A DNA stretch of 64,000 nucleotides, from positions 1,296,501 through 1,360,500 of the forward strand of contig JABMCL010000453.1 of assembly GCA_018857735.1 (NCBI GenBank), in the 5' to 3' direction. The position numbers and the translations under genes were made by a program. A model generated the notes under the pieces. The model was not told the origin of the DNA. It saw only the letters and a program-made list of their open reading frames with translations, and did not search any database. The stretch's first letter is position 1. Every line of letters starts with the position of its first letter. Of this stretch, positions 14,050-22,089 are shown piece after piece. The DNA comes from Alviniconcha marisindica (Eukaryota > Mollusca > Gastropoda > Provannidae).

Positions 14050-17000
14050 ACTAGCAGTCCACAAAACTCAGGCTGGTTTTGTTGATTTTGTCTCTGTCTG
14101 TGTGGTAATTACCTGTAGTCAAATAAGCAGTGGGTACAGAATACTGGGATACAGGTATCAAGGCAGGCATAATGAATAAAATGCAAAACGCTAACGAATA
14201 TGTACAAGAATAATTGTGATGTGACAGAGAAGTTTGAATGGAAATTGGGGGGGATGCAGTGGAAGTCAGTCTGGAAAGGGTTAATGGGTCAACATATGTG
14301 TCTTTCATTCCAAAGGAATGATGTTTTGCACCTTTTACAGACCTTGAACACTGATTTTCATGTGATGTATCAATAAATATCCAGTCATGTTGTTATTATC
14401 CAGACCTGTGCATGTCTGGAAATAACAGCCAGTTCAGGTATCCCCAACAGGTAAAGATTCCATCAGACTTTCTCATGAGTAGAACCTATGTGTGCATCTG
14501 ACAGTTTGAGTTCTTTATTTTGACTGGAGTGTGAGGTTGTGAAGATTCCTGGCCTGTGCACCGGTTGTGAGGAGTTCAGACAGGTCAGCAGGTGGCGGTG
14601 GAGAACTGCAATGGGAGCTCTGTTCTGCTGGGCCTGGCAGCAACAGACACAAGGGGGCATTGGCCAGCCTGTCTGCTAATGCCGTCATGAATGCAGGCGG
14701 GTTCAAGTGGATTTCTTGTAGAACTGCTGAAGTTGAAGATGTTTTTTTCTCTCCTGTTTTCAGAACTGCTGTCTCAGCTGTCCAGTGTGCGTAACCGGGC
14801 TGCTGCAGCTCAGAGTGTGTCCTCCCAACTTCAGCAGTTGGAGATGCAACTGCAGTCCACCAGGTAAATGCCTCTTTGGATTTTCCAGCTAGAGTGCACC
14901 AGGTGTGTGTGCTCTGTCTACCTAGCCAGCTGCAGTCCACCAGGTATGTGTCTGCTTGGTCTGCCTAGCCAGCTGCAGTCCACCAGGTGTGTGTGCTCTG
15001 TCTACCTGCCAGCTGCAGTCCACCAGGTATGTGTGTGCTCTGTCTCCTAGCCAGCTGCAGTCCACCAGGTATGTGTGTGCTCTGTCTACCTAGCCAGCTG
15101 CAGTCCACCAGGTATGTGTGTGCTCTGTCTACCTAGCCAGCTGCAGTCCACCAGGTATGTGTGTGCTCTGTCTACCTAGCCAGCTGCAGTCCACCAGGTA
15201 TGTGTGTGCTCTGGTCTGCCTAGCCAGCTGCAGTCCACCAGGTATGTGTCTGCTTGGTCTGCCTAGCCAGCTGCAGTCCACCAGGTTGTGTCTGCTTGGT
15301 CTGCCTAGCCAGCTGCAGTCCACCAGGTGTGTGTCTGCTTGGTCTGCCTAGCCAGCTGCAGTCCACCAGGTATGTGTCTGCTTGGTCTGCCTAGCCAGCT
15401 GCAGTCCACCAGGTGTGTGTCTGCTTGGTCTGCCTAGCCAGCTGCAGTCCACCAGGTTGTGTCTGCTTGGTCTGCCTAGCCAGCTGCAGTCCACCAGGTT
15501 GTGTGTGCTGTCCCCCCTGCAGTCGGTGTTCTGGTCTGCCTAGCCAGCTGCAGTCCACCAGGTGTGTGTGTTGGCTCTGTCTACCAGCCAGCTGCAGTCC
15601 ACCAGGTATGTGTCTGCTTGGTCTGCCTAGCCAGCTGCAGTCCACCAGGTGTGTGTGTGCTTGGTCTGCCTAGCCAGCTGCAGTCCACCAGGTATGTGTC
15701 GCTTGGTCTGCCTAGCCAGCTGCAGTCCACCAGGTGTGTGTCCGCTTGGTCTGCCTAGCCAGCTGCAGTCCACCAGGTGTGTGTGCTTGGTCTGCCTAGC
15801 CAGCTGCAGTCCACCAGGTGTGGTGTGCCCGCTTGGTCTGCCTAGCCAGCTGCAGTCCACCAGGTGTATGCCCGCATGGTCTGCCTAGCCAGTTACAGTC
15901 CACCAGGTGTGTGCCCGCTTGGTCTGCCTAGCCAGGTGCAGTCCACTAGGTGTGTGTCTACTTAGTCTGCCTAGAAAGTTGCAGTCCACCAGGTGTGTGT
16001 GTGTGTGTGTGTGTGCGTGGTCTGCCTAGCCAGCTGCAGTCCAACAGGTGTGTGTCTGCTTGGTTTTCGAGACAGCTGCAGTCCACCAGGTGTGTGTCTG
16101 CTTGGTCTGCCTAAACAGCTGCAGTCCACCAGGTGTGTGCTTGGTCTGCCTAGCCATCTGCAGTCCACCTGGTGTGTGTCTGCTTGGTCTGCCTAGCCAG
16201 CTGCAGTCCACCAGGTGTGTGTCTGCTTGGTCTACCTAGCCAGCTGCAGTCCACCAGGTGTGTGTCTGCTTGGTCTGCCTAGCCATCTGCAGTCCACCAG
16301 GTGTGTGCTTGGTCTGCCTAACCATCTGCAGTCCACCTGGTGTGTGTCTGCTTGGTCTGCCTAGCCAGCTGCAGTCCACCAGGTATGTGTCTGCATGGTC
16401 TGCCTAGCCAGCTGCAGTCCACTAAGTGCCAGTGAGCAGTTGTCGCACTAGACATTTTCCAAACCAGTGTGACATCTGCAAGGTGGCAAAAATGGTTCAC
16501 GGAAACCAGTCAGATAATAGCTGTAACCAGAGACATGGTCCTCCATACTACTACTACAGCTGTACGAGCAGACAGCCAGCTCCCTTCCCCGTCTATAACA
16601 CGCACACACACATATATGCACATGGTGGTGTTCAACTGTGGTGCTTTATTTTATTTTTTAAAATATATGTATAGTTTTTGTTGTTTGTTTTGTTTTTGAG
16701 AACCAAACAAAATAACAGCCAGTACATCTGACCAATTGCAGAATGTTTTCGTGGTGATCATAACCAGTAAAATATCAGAAATTACCGGTCAACACAAACC
16801 TTGAATGAGCCATTATAATGTTGAGTAGGTATGATTAATTCCTATAATCTGATGAGAGACTGATATTTTAAGTATAGTACTTAAGACTAGGAGTAAAACC
16901 CCACCTAGTTCAGGGTGTCTATTATGTCTTTCAACTGTGTGTTCATTGTGTTAATCTGCCAGGGTACTGGGTTTACAGAAGATAAAAAACATTGCCCACA

Positions 17001-19727
17001 AGCCATGCATTTTAAAACTTGTGATTGTTGAAACAGCGCTGACCTTTCTCTGCCCATCCTGTTGCTGTACTATTGGGCGATTCAGGCGGGGTTGTTAACT
17101 CCCTTGACTTTTGCCCAGCATCGCTTAAGTACCTTGGCTGCTTTTACTTCCGGTGCATACTTTCTTCACAATGGAAGGCGGTGACAGTCAATTTGCGAAT
17201 TTTACACTGCCAGCTTTAAAGGCATTTTTGGAGGCCCGTAGTCATAATGTGTCTGGCAATAAGCAATAACTTGTTGCTCGTGCTATAGGATGCCCCAAAA
17301 CACATTTCTTTTACGAACTCGCATCTTCTGGTCAGCCAAAAAACAATGCAAAGACACTTTTTTCCACCCTCCATCCCCTTTCCATGGTAATTTTTGCAAC
17401 TGCAACAATATTAGCATTTGTACTGCTTCACGATTCTAGGTTCACCTTCCACTGTTATACACAGTGTGAAGCAACGCCTACTCAGAAATCAGCCCGGAAG
17501 TGCACTGCGACCTCTTGCAACTTCTTGCGTGAAAGATTACAAAGCACATTCACTCTAGCAAACCAGCTTCGCCGAATTGCCCAATAGGTATCAGTGAGAA
17601 ACCTGGGTAGGGCAATGGTTTAAACAATTTGTCCTTCATCTGCCCCCCCTGTTGCTGTACTACAGGGATCAGTGAGAAACCTGGGTAGGGCGATGGTTTA
17701 AACAATTTACCTTCGTCTGCCCATACATGTGTCAGTGAGAAACCTGGGTAGGGCGATGGTTTAAATAATTTACCTTCGTCTGCCCATACATGTGTCAGTG
17801 AGAAACCTGGGTAGGGCGATGGTTTAAATAATTTACCTTCGTCTGCCCATACATGTGTCAATGAGAAACCTGGGTAGGGCGATGGTTTAAATAATTTACC
17901 TTCGTCTGCCCATACATGTGTCAGTGAGAAACCTGGGTAGAGCGATGGTTTAAATAATTTACCTTCGTCTGCCCATACATGTGTCAGTGAGAAATCTGGG
18001 TAGGGCGATGGTTTAAATAATTTACCTTCGTCTGCCCATACATGTGTCAGTGAGAAACCTGGGTAGGGCGATGGTTTAAACCATTTACCTTCGTCTGCCC
18101 ATACATGTGTCAGTGAGAAACCTGGGTAGAGCGATGGTTTAAACAATTTACCTTCGTCTGCCCATACATGTGTCAGTGAGGAACCTGGGTAGGGCGATGG
18201 TTTAAACAATTTACCTTCATCTGCCCATACATGTGTCAGTGAGAAACCTGGGTAGAGCGATGGTTTAAACAATTTACCTTTGTCTGCCCATACATGTGTC
18301 AGTGAGGAACCTGGTGAGGGAAATGGTTTAACAGTTTACACTCAGTCTGTTACTTTAAAGTGGGGTTTTGTGTTGTTGTTTTTAAATCTTTGATCTCGCT
18401 CTGGACACTTCAGATGTGTTTATCCATCTGGACTGTAAATTTATTGGGACTGGTAGTTACCAAAGTGTCTGTTGGCATGAAAATTAAATCTGGAAACAGG
18501 CACACATCTATACAAACACTGAATCAGCTGTGGTCTGTGGTGACCAGTTTCTATGATTTAAAAAAAAAAAGTGGGGGGAGGGCGCGGTGTAGATTGCATG
18601 CACAGGAACTTTCGCACATGACTGAAGTTACGGTCTCCATGTGGCTGAATGCTACAGAAGCACTTTTCTTTCTTTTTTTTGCCCCATTGGCTCGATTGAA
18701 CAGCCTGTAACAGTGAAATGCATCAGGTTTCTGACACTTTCTGCCAGGCAACAATTAGAGCGGATGCCCCGTCGCCAACCTGAGGCCAACAAAGCTCCAG
18801 CAGGAAATGCCAACCCCACCATTACCAACCCAGAATCGGGCCTCGCCTCCTCTCAGACCTCCAGCAGCTCGGAGTCACAGTTCTTGCTGGCAAAGTGAGT
18901 ACGCTGGTTTTCTTCTCCTCGGCAAGGGCTCTTGTTTCAAAGCAATTGTCAGTATGGAAGGAATTAACTTCTATTATGACATGGGTGGGAGTTACAAGAC
19001 AATGGCAGTGATGAGAGCTGATGTACACATTACTTGCATAAATCTGTATGATGGAAGATATGAGAAGAAGATGTTATCAGCTTGCTAGAGTAATGATACT
19101 CAAAACTTGCTAGAGCCATCATTATATCCAGAGTGTTGCTAGAGCCACCATGATATCCAAACTTGATAGAGCCACCATGATATCCAAACTTGATTGAGCC
19201 ACCATGATATCCAAACTTGATAGAGCCACCATGATATCCTAACTTGATAGAGCCACCATGATATCCAAACTTGATTGAGCCACCATGATATCCAAACTTG
19301 ATAGAGCCACCATGATATCCAAACTTGATTGAGCCACCATGATATCCTAACTTGATAGAGCCACCATATCCAAACTTGATTGAGCCACCATGATATCCTA
19401 ACTTGATAGAGCCACTGTGATATCCAAAGCTTGCTAGAGCCACCATCATATCTAACCTTGATAGAGCCACCATGATATCTGAAATTGATAGAGCCACCGT
19501 GATATCCAACACATGGTTAACCTGCTTGGCCCGAGACCAGCCACTGCCCTTTCTCTGTGAAATCCCATGCAAAGGGAAGTAACTGTGTCAAATAATCCTG
19601 GTACACGACTTTAAAAATCAATAGTAAACACCAGATAAAAGTTTCAGCTCACTTTGTATTTTTCCCAGTTTGCAAATACATTGTCTTGTATATCCAACAG
19701 GTTTTGATTTTTTCACTAAAAAACAAG

Positions 19728-19792
<65 letters not shown>

Positions 19793-21327
19793 ATATCAGA
19801 AATGTCCTCATCTGAATGTCAGGTTTTGTTATGGTGTCTACAGGGTAACCAGCTTAGCGAACTTTTCAGTTTGAATCTCCCAATATGAAGCTCCGTGAGT
19901 TTGTTAGCGTGCTCAGGGTAAGTGACTGAGCCAAATTTGCAGTTCAAATCTCAAAGGATGAAGCTCCAACCCCACTGCTAACTGTAGGGCTTTTGTTTAT
20001 TTTCATCCATCTATCATGTGTCCATCTCACAAATTTGAAAATTTACAGCATCTCTCAAACTCCATCGAACTTTGAACAAAAGACATTGCTGGAAGTAGTG
20101 CACTATAGCAGAAGCAAGGCTACAAGTCTCACAAGAATTGCGTTCCTATTTGCCTAAGCTGGGATGCCAGTATGGCGCGTCTGCTTACCAGCTGCTACCA
20201 GGTGGTCTGGGGTCGCACAGTAAGAAAAAAGAGCAGGTGGTGACAGGCAGTCTGTGGCAAAGTTGGTTAAAGTATTGGTCGTGATTGTATTAGTGGTAAA
20301 AGTACAGGTGGCTATAGTACAGGTGCTTAAAGTATGGGTAGTGATTGTATTGGTAGTCAGAATACAGGTGGCCAAGGTACAGGTCGCCATGCAGGTCACT
20401 GTGTCTGGGACATACGAATAATGGTGACACATTTTCATTTTTGATGTTTTGTGATATATTAATAGCCTTTGCATGCATGGACCTAGTGTTGCACCCTGTA
20501 GGGAATGACGAGTTCTTCAGTTGCTGTGATGCTTTATTTGGCTTTGCAGGGTGGCAGAGGAGAACCTGAGTGGCGGAAACTCCAAGAGCAATGACTGGGA
20601 ACGTGTGGAGAGGAACATGTTTGTACAGGAGCTGCTGCTGTCGACACTAACAGAACAGCTTCAGCTGGCCACCCATGCTGAGGACCCCTTCCTCCTCCTC
20701 CACTCCCTAAGATCACCAGAACCCGAGGTGGAGAAGAAACCCACTCAAGCTGCGGGTGGAGTTGTTGGGGTGGCGGGAAATGTCAACGCCACCGCAGCAA
20801 GCACCGGGTCATCCCCAACAACTGCTGGTAGAGATGGAGCCAGTGGAGTAAAGAATGCTGCCACGGAAGCGCAGTGCAAGAGTAAAAGTGGGAGTTCCGG
20901 TGCAACAGTAATGTCAGCAGCTGCCAAGTCTACGTGTTCAGGGAGTTCCATGGCCAGCGGCAGCAGCAGCGGTCGCTCGTTGCCGGGGTCAGCCTCGCCC
21001 GTGCTGGCCAGTGTGCAGCTGGAGGGCTGGAATGTGATGGCAGGGGCGGCGGCATCAGGGTCCGGAGTCGGCTCGCCCCCTCCTCCCCACACCATCCCCC
21101 CCTCACGTCCCCCTCTGCTTGCTGCTGCCCCACCCTCCCCTCCCCAGCCCCAGGGGTCCACAGTGAACCTCAATGAGCACGCCATGTCCCTGCCTCCCCG
21201 CCAGGCCGCAGCTAACGTGTCTCCCCGAGACGCCAATCGTCTGAACCCCGCTGCCGCCAAACGGAGCATGCTCAAGCACTTGCCTGCCAGCCGGGGAGCC
21301 ACGGACATGGACCCACCCCCTCATTAA
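1282..21327 (+). CDS. KCMF1: KCMF1-like E3 ubiquitin ligase, spliced gene (exons 2-8 of 8; exon 1 upstream)
   Basis: KCMF1 proteins are RING-less E3 ubiquitin ligases that work with UBR4 in N-degron and proteotoxic-stress turnover (family knowledge). Joined exons are 1282-1449, 2997-3136, 3931-4032, 5275-5431, 14764-14863, 18748-18894 and 20550-21327. All are in phase, total 1592 nt, and end in TAA. With the usual 16-nt first coding exon, which is not in the window, the protein would be 535 residues against about 381 in vertebrates. On that numbering a ZZ zinc finger has ligands C9, C12, C24, C27, C33, C36, H46 and H50. A C2H2 finger has C80, C83, H96 and H101, followed by a second C/H cluster at C110, C113, H131 and H136. 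The conserved HVRR and FVQELLLSTL segments are present. The extra length is a Ser/Ala/Pro-rich C-terminal tail in exon 8. Identification rests on near-identity to the family across the fingers. Confidence 0.95.
2265..2620. repeat. Dispersed repeat, copy 1 (KCMF1 intron 2)
   Basis: About 350 bp, beginning near CTAGACATTTT, with ACCAGTGTGACATCTG, a CA-rich middle, AACAAAATAACAG and TCTGACCAATTGC. A diverged copy in the same order lies at about 16440-16805. Shared blocks spaced by different lengths indicate an interspersed element, perhaps SINE- or MITE-like. No TIRs or target-site duplication could be assigned. Confidence 0.65.
2655..2700 (+). repeat. SINE-like fragment (core motif), diverged
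   Basis: TTGATATTACCATCATGGTT then GACTTGGCATTAAAAACCAG. It resembles the fragment at 43225-43275. Confidence 0.45.
2997..3136 (+). CDS. KCMF1: KCMF1 exon 3: C2H2-type finger
   Basis: The acceptor is TTCAG/AC and the donor is ATT/GTAAGC. The first two bases complete Asp62. The exon encodes LYYGGEAL, then FTCPYCCKMG, then LHEHVTTEH, a C-x2-C...H-x4-H finger of the Di19/C2H2 kind typical of KCMF1. Confidence 0.96.
3690..3880. repeat. ~57-bp tandem repeat, about 4 copies, next to KCMF1 exon 4
   Basis: Copies carry TTTTCATGATCACTGAGC and GGGATTATTGGAGCA. The array ends about 50 nt before exon 4. It does not contain exon sequence. Confidence 0.8.
3931..4032 (+). CDS. KCMF1: KCMF1 exon 4: CPIC...GGDPNHVTDDF segment
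   Basis: The acceptor is GTGCAG/GTT. The exon encodes VCPICASLPGGDPNHVTDDF and then HLALEHRTPRDF, the second zinc-binding segment. The only way to rejoin the family alignment is to end after TTC at 4032, where the next bases are ATATCCTTT, a U12 AT-AC donor. No GT donor lies in the open frame that follows. Confidence 0.95.
4063..4385. repeat. ~28-bp minisatellite just inside the U12 intron
   Basis: About a dozen variants of GACTGCACTGCCTGTTGTTG plus ACATGGGT, beginning about 30 nt after the AT-AC donor. Open frames across it on the minus strand are products of the repeat. Confidence 0.85.
4462..4510 (-). repeat. SINE-like fragment (core motif), reverse orientation, diverged
   Basis: TTGGTTTTTAACATCCAGCC then ATGATAGTTATATCACTGTG, comparable to the reverse complement of the 43225 copy. 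Confidence 0.4.
4510..5217. repeat. ~57-bp minisatellite at the 3' part of the U12 intron
   Basis: Around ten copies of a unit with GACTGGTGACCATTAAACAA and CAGCTGTTAGCATTACTTAG. It is more diverged on its left side and ends about 40 nt before the U12 branch site. Confidence 0.85.
5275..5431 (+). CDS. KCMF1: KCMF1 exon 5: HVRR / RSNMHF-like region
   Basis: The exon follows the AC acceptor of the U12 intron and ends at GCA G/GTATGC. It encodes GLRHVRRIPHPGRGGGP, RRGNMHFGSS and RENMDPIA. This is the central conserved block of KCMF1 that leads into the ELLSQLS helix of the next exon. Confidence 0.95.
5811..6063. repeat. Fold-back (inverted) repeat, arms of about 65 bp
   Basis: The arm at about 5811-5878 (GACAACACAAAACATGTG, then GTAAACCCCTGTTTCAAGCA) matches the reverse complement of about 5995-6063. 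Between the arms a ~45-bp phrase, GTTGAAGATTATTT..., is duplicated in tandem. This looks like a palindromic non-autonomous element in KCMF1 intron 5. Confidence 0.75.
6400..7290. repeat. ~50-bp minisatellite (KCMF1 intron 5)
   Basis: Near-identical units with CTCCCACAGGGGTGCTGCCC and GGACTGTTTATGTGGTCCCT run from about 6770 to 7270. Left of that, to about 6400, the same pattern is strongly diverged, so one edge is old and the other recently homogenised. Confidence 0.9.
7325..7960 (+). pseudogene. LINE fragment: reverse-transcriptase C-terminal part, broken
   Basis: Translations from several frames line up with non-LTR reverse transcriptases. LYTNDCTGTDTTSVL is followed by YSDD, the counterpart of the FADD/YADD catalytic box. 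Later pieces read PTAIADLFIDG and YQSCIESILTFSFLGWVGG, the usual post-RT region. Several frameshifts separate the pieces and both ends are missing. It lies in KCMF1 intron 5 in sense orientation. Confidence 0.75.
7930..8560. repeat. ~47-bp minisatellite (KCMF1 intron 5)
   Basis: About 12 copies with GACTTTGGGGCTGTG and TGGTTGATTGTCAGAA, directly after the LINE fragment. The first copy seems to include its last bases (GTGGTTGATCAGAATTGG), so the array may have been seeded from the element's end. Confidence 0.8.
8561..11029. other. KCMF1 intron 5, no gene seen
   Basis: Apart from short TTTTCTCTTTTT-type repeats (8800-8885), a (TAAA)n run (10568-10590) and a (CA)n run (10596-10636), I see no coding exon, RNA gene or mobile element here. 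Confidence 0.6.
11030..12515. repeat. ~43-bp minisatellite, ~34 copies, with a two-unit higher-order pattern
   Basis: Each unit carries GTGCAGAGTTCTGTCTAGAA and TTTATTTGTTGTCATT. Between about 11700 and 12250 two variants, one with ATATGTTGG and one with TGTGCCG, largely alternate. This gives a dimeric higher-order repeat of about 90 bp. The long frames across it are artefacts. Confidence 0.92.
12516..14763. other. KCMF1 intron 5, remaining part
   Basis: It holds a poly-G run (13559-13582), a (GA)n microsatellite (13990-14046) and unremarkable sequence. No exon fits between KCMF1 exons 5 and 6, whose phases join directly. Confidence 0.6.
14764..14863 (+). CDS. KCMF1: KCMF1 exon 6: ELLSQLS / Gln-rich helix
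   Basis: The acceptor is TTTCAG/AA and the donor is CCACCAG/GTAAAT. The exon encodes ELLSQLSSVRNRAAAAQ and then SSQLQQLEMQLQSTR, a probable coiled-coil segment conserved in KCMF1. Its last 14 nt and its donor recur tens of times in the array that immediately follows. Confidence 0.95.
14864..16430. repeat. ~43-bp minisatellite built from KCMF1 exon 6 end plus its donor site
   Basis: Roughly 35 copies. Each contains CTGCAGTCCACCAG, the last 14 coding bases of exon 6, followed by GTGTGTGT or GTATGTGT, a donor-like sequence. The unit is completed by about 25 nt, CTGCTTGG then TCTGCCTAGCCAG. The array starts within about 60 nt of the real donor. Read in the exon 6 frame a unit hits TAG, so read-through would truncate the protein. 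Confidence 0.95.
16440..16805. repeat. Dispersed repeat, copy 2 (KCMF1 intron 6)
   Basis: This is the second copy of the element at about 2265-2620, in the same orientation and block order. It starts right after the last unit of the exon-6-derived array, so the array ends against this element. Confidence 0.65.
17073..17584. mobile_element. 512-bp TA-flanked element with short TIRs and a SAP-like ORF remnant
   Basis: The ends are imperfect inverted repeats: TTGGGCGATTC (17073-17083) and GAATTGCCCAA (17574-17584). TA flanks both sides (17071-17072, 17585-17586). The left flank GTTGCTGTACTA recurs at 17651-17662 in the adjacent tandem copy, where it continues directly into ATCAGTGAGAAACC. That supplies an unoccupied site. 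An internal frame starts at ATG 17171 and reads FTLPALKAFLEARSHNVSG, which looks like a SAP DNA-binding motif, until TAA at 17267. Similar sequence continues beyond the stop. This looks like a non-autonomous DNA transposon; the superfamily is not assigned. Confidence 0.75.
17171..17400 (+). pseudogene. SAP-domain-like ORF interrupted by a stop
   Basis: Thirty-two codons from ATG 17171 encode a SAP-like helix-extended-loop-helix. TAA at 17267 interrupts it, and in the same frame LVARAIGCPKTHFFYELA follows. Such SAP-like N-termini occur in transposon-associated proteins (family recollection, not checked). It sits inside the TA-flanked element. Confidence 0.5.
17587..18330. repeat. 63-bp minisatellite, ~11 copies (KCMF1 intron 6)
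   Basis: The unit carries GTCAGTGAGAAACCTGGGTA and TTTACCTTCGTCTGCCCATA. Because 63 is a multiple of three, the minus strand stays open for 240 codons with a 21-residue repeat (HVWADEGKLFKPS...). No start, splice or homology evidence supports translation. Confidence 0.93.
18748..18894 (+). CDS. KCMF1: KCMF1 exon 7
   Basis: The acceptor is TGCCAG/G and the donor is AA/GTGAGT. The exon encodes QQLERMPRRQPEANKAPAG and then a Ser/Thr-rich stretch ending SQFLLAK, which aligns with SQFLLT in vertebrate KCMF1. The phases agree with both neighbouring exons. Confidence 0.94.
19100..19510. repeat. 27-bp minisatellite, ~14 copies (KCMF1 intron 7)
   Basis: Unit CCACCATGATATCCAAACTT plus GATAGAG. It is a multiple of three, so the minus strand is open with a 9-residue repeat (YHGGSIKFG). 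The array begins about 200 nt after the exon 7 donor. It does not copy the exon. Confidence 0.92.
19730..19791. repeat. (CT)n microsatellite
   Basis: A pure CT run of about 60 nt in KCMF1 intron 7. Confidence 0.95.
20250..20400. repeat. Short degenerate tandem repeat (KCMF1 intron 7)
   Basis: Variants of AGTATTGGTCGTGATTGTAT and GTACAGGTGGC recur several times with heavy divergence, ending 150 nt before exon 8. Confidence 0.65.
20550..21327 (+). CDS. KCMF1: KCMF1 exon 8: FVQELLLSTL motif and long C-terminal tail
   Basis: The acceptor is TTGCAG/G and the stop is TAA at 21325-21327. The start encodes the conserved NMFVQELLLSTL. It is followed by roughly 220 residues of low-complexity Ala/Ser/Gly/Pro-rich sequence and a short ending DMDPPPH that resembles the proline-rich end of vertebrate KCMF1. 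Exon GC content rises sharply in the tail (20940-21310). Confidence 0.94.
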
Positions 21328-22065
21328 TGTCTGCAGGGAGGGAGTGAACCGCTTCGATGACTTTGTCGCCACTGACCCTAGGCACTGACTGTCAGCGTTG
21401 GGACTTGCACACTGCGATTGTTATTCTAAATTATGTGTCACCACTTGCTTCTGGTGTTGGTGCGAAGAGAGACCAGGTGGACTGTGTGAAGAGAAGAATA
21501 CGACAGAACAACAGAGTGACACTTGTCTGTGACATCTGATCGGCATGCGCAATGTTCCTTACCTTCTTCATGGCTTGTAACCCGTGCACTGGACAGTTGG
21601 AAGTGGATTTTAAACAAAAGAAGAAGTAATAGCATGCCGTGCTGTGCGTGTCTAGTTGTGAACTTATCAGTGTGATGGTACACATACACTTGTAGCAAAT
21701 CAGTTCCCATTCATTTTGCGTCTCCATCCATGGACTGAATCAGTCTCTTTCTCTGTGGACAAGGGTTAGCAAGCATGCTGTGGGTAGGAGAGCTCGCTGT
21801 GCCATTTCTCCCTTTTAGCCTCTTCCTCTTCTCCATCTTTGTAACCTGGGTGAAAGCTGGCCGCTGGAATCGCGGAAATCCTTTGAACTTTGAACTGGTC
21901 AGACAGGAATTGCTGATTTCTTTTTTCTTTTTCATTTTTTGCTGATGACATGTTCTGCCTGATGACATGACTGTGGTCTAATCATAATGACAACCTGTGT
22001 GGGTTTTTATGTCACTGGGTTGGATGTTACAATATTTTTGTGAACAGTGCCATGTAATGGCTAAG

Positions 22066-22071
22066 AATAAA
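22066..22071 (+). terminator. KCMF1: Candidate poly(A) signal of KCMF1
   Basis: AATAAA lies about 740 nt after the KCMF1 stop codon and is the first canonical hexamer I see downstream. The 3' UTR would then be 21328 to about 22090. Confidence 0.55.
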
Positions 22072-22089
22072 ATTCAGAGATTTAAAATG

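Noticed and set aside
17550..18272. 240-codon minus-strand ORF with 21-residue repeats
   Set aside because: It arises from a 63-bp intronic minisatellite and partly overlaps a transposon end; no start context, splice sites or homology.
19030..19572. 180-codon minus-strand ORF with 9-residue repeats
   Set aside because: It arises from a 27-bp minisatellite inside KCMF1 intron 7.
20745..21308. 187-codon minus-strand ORF
   Set aside because: It is antisense to the GC-rich KCMF1 exon 8.
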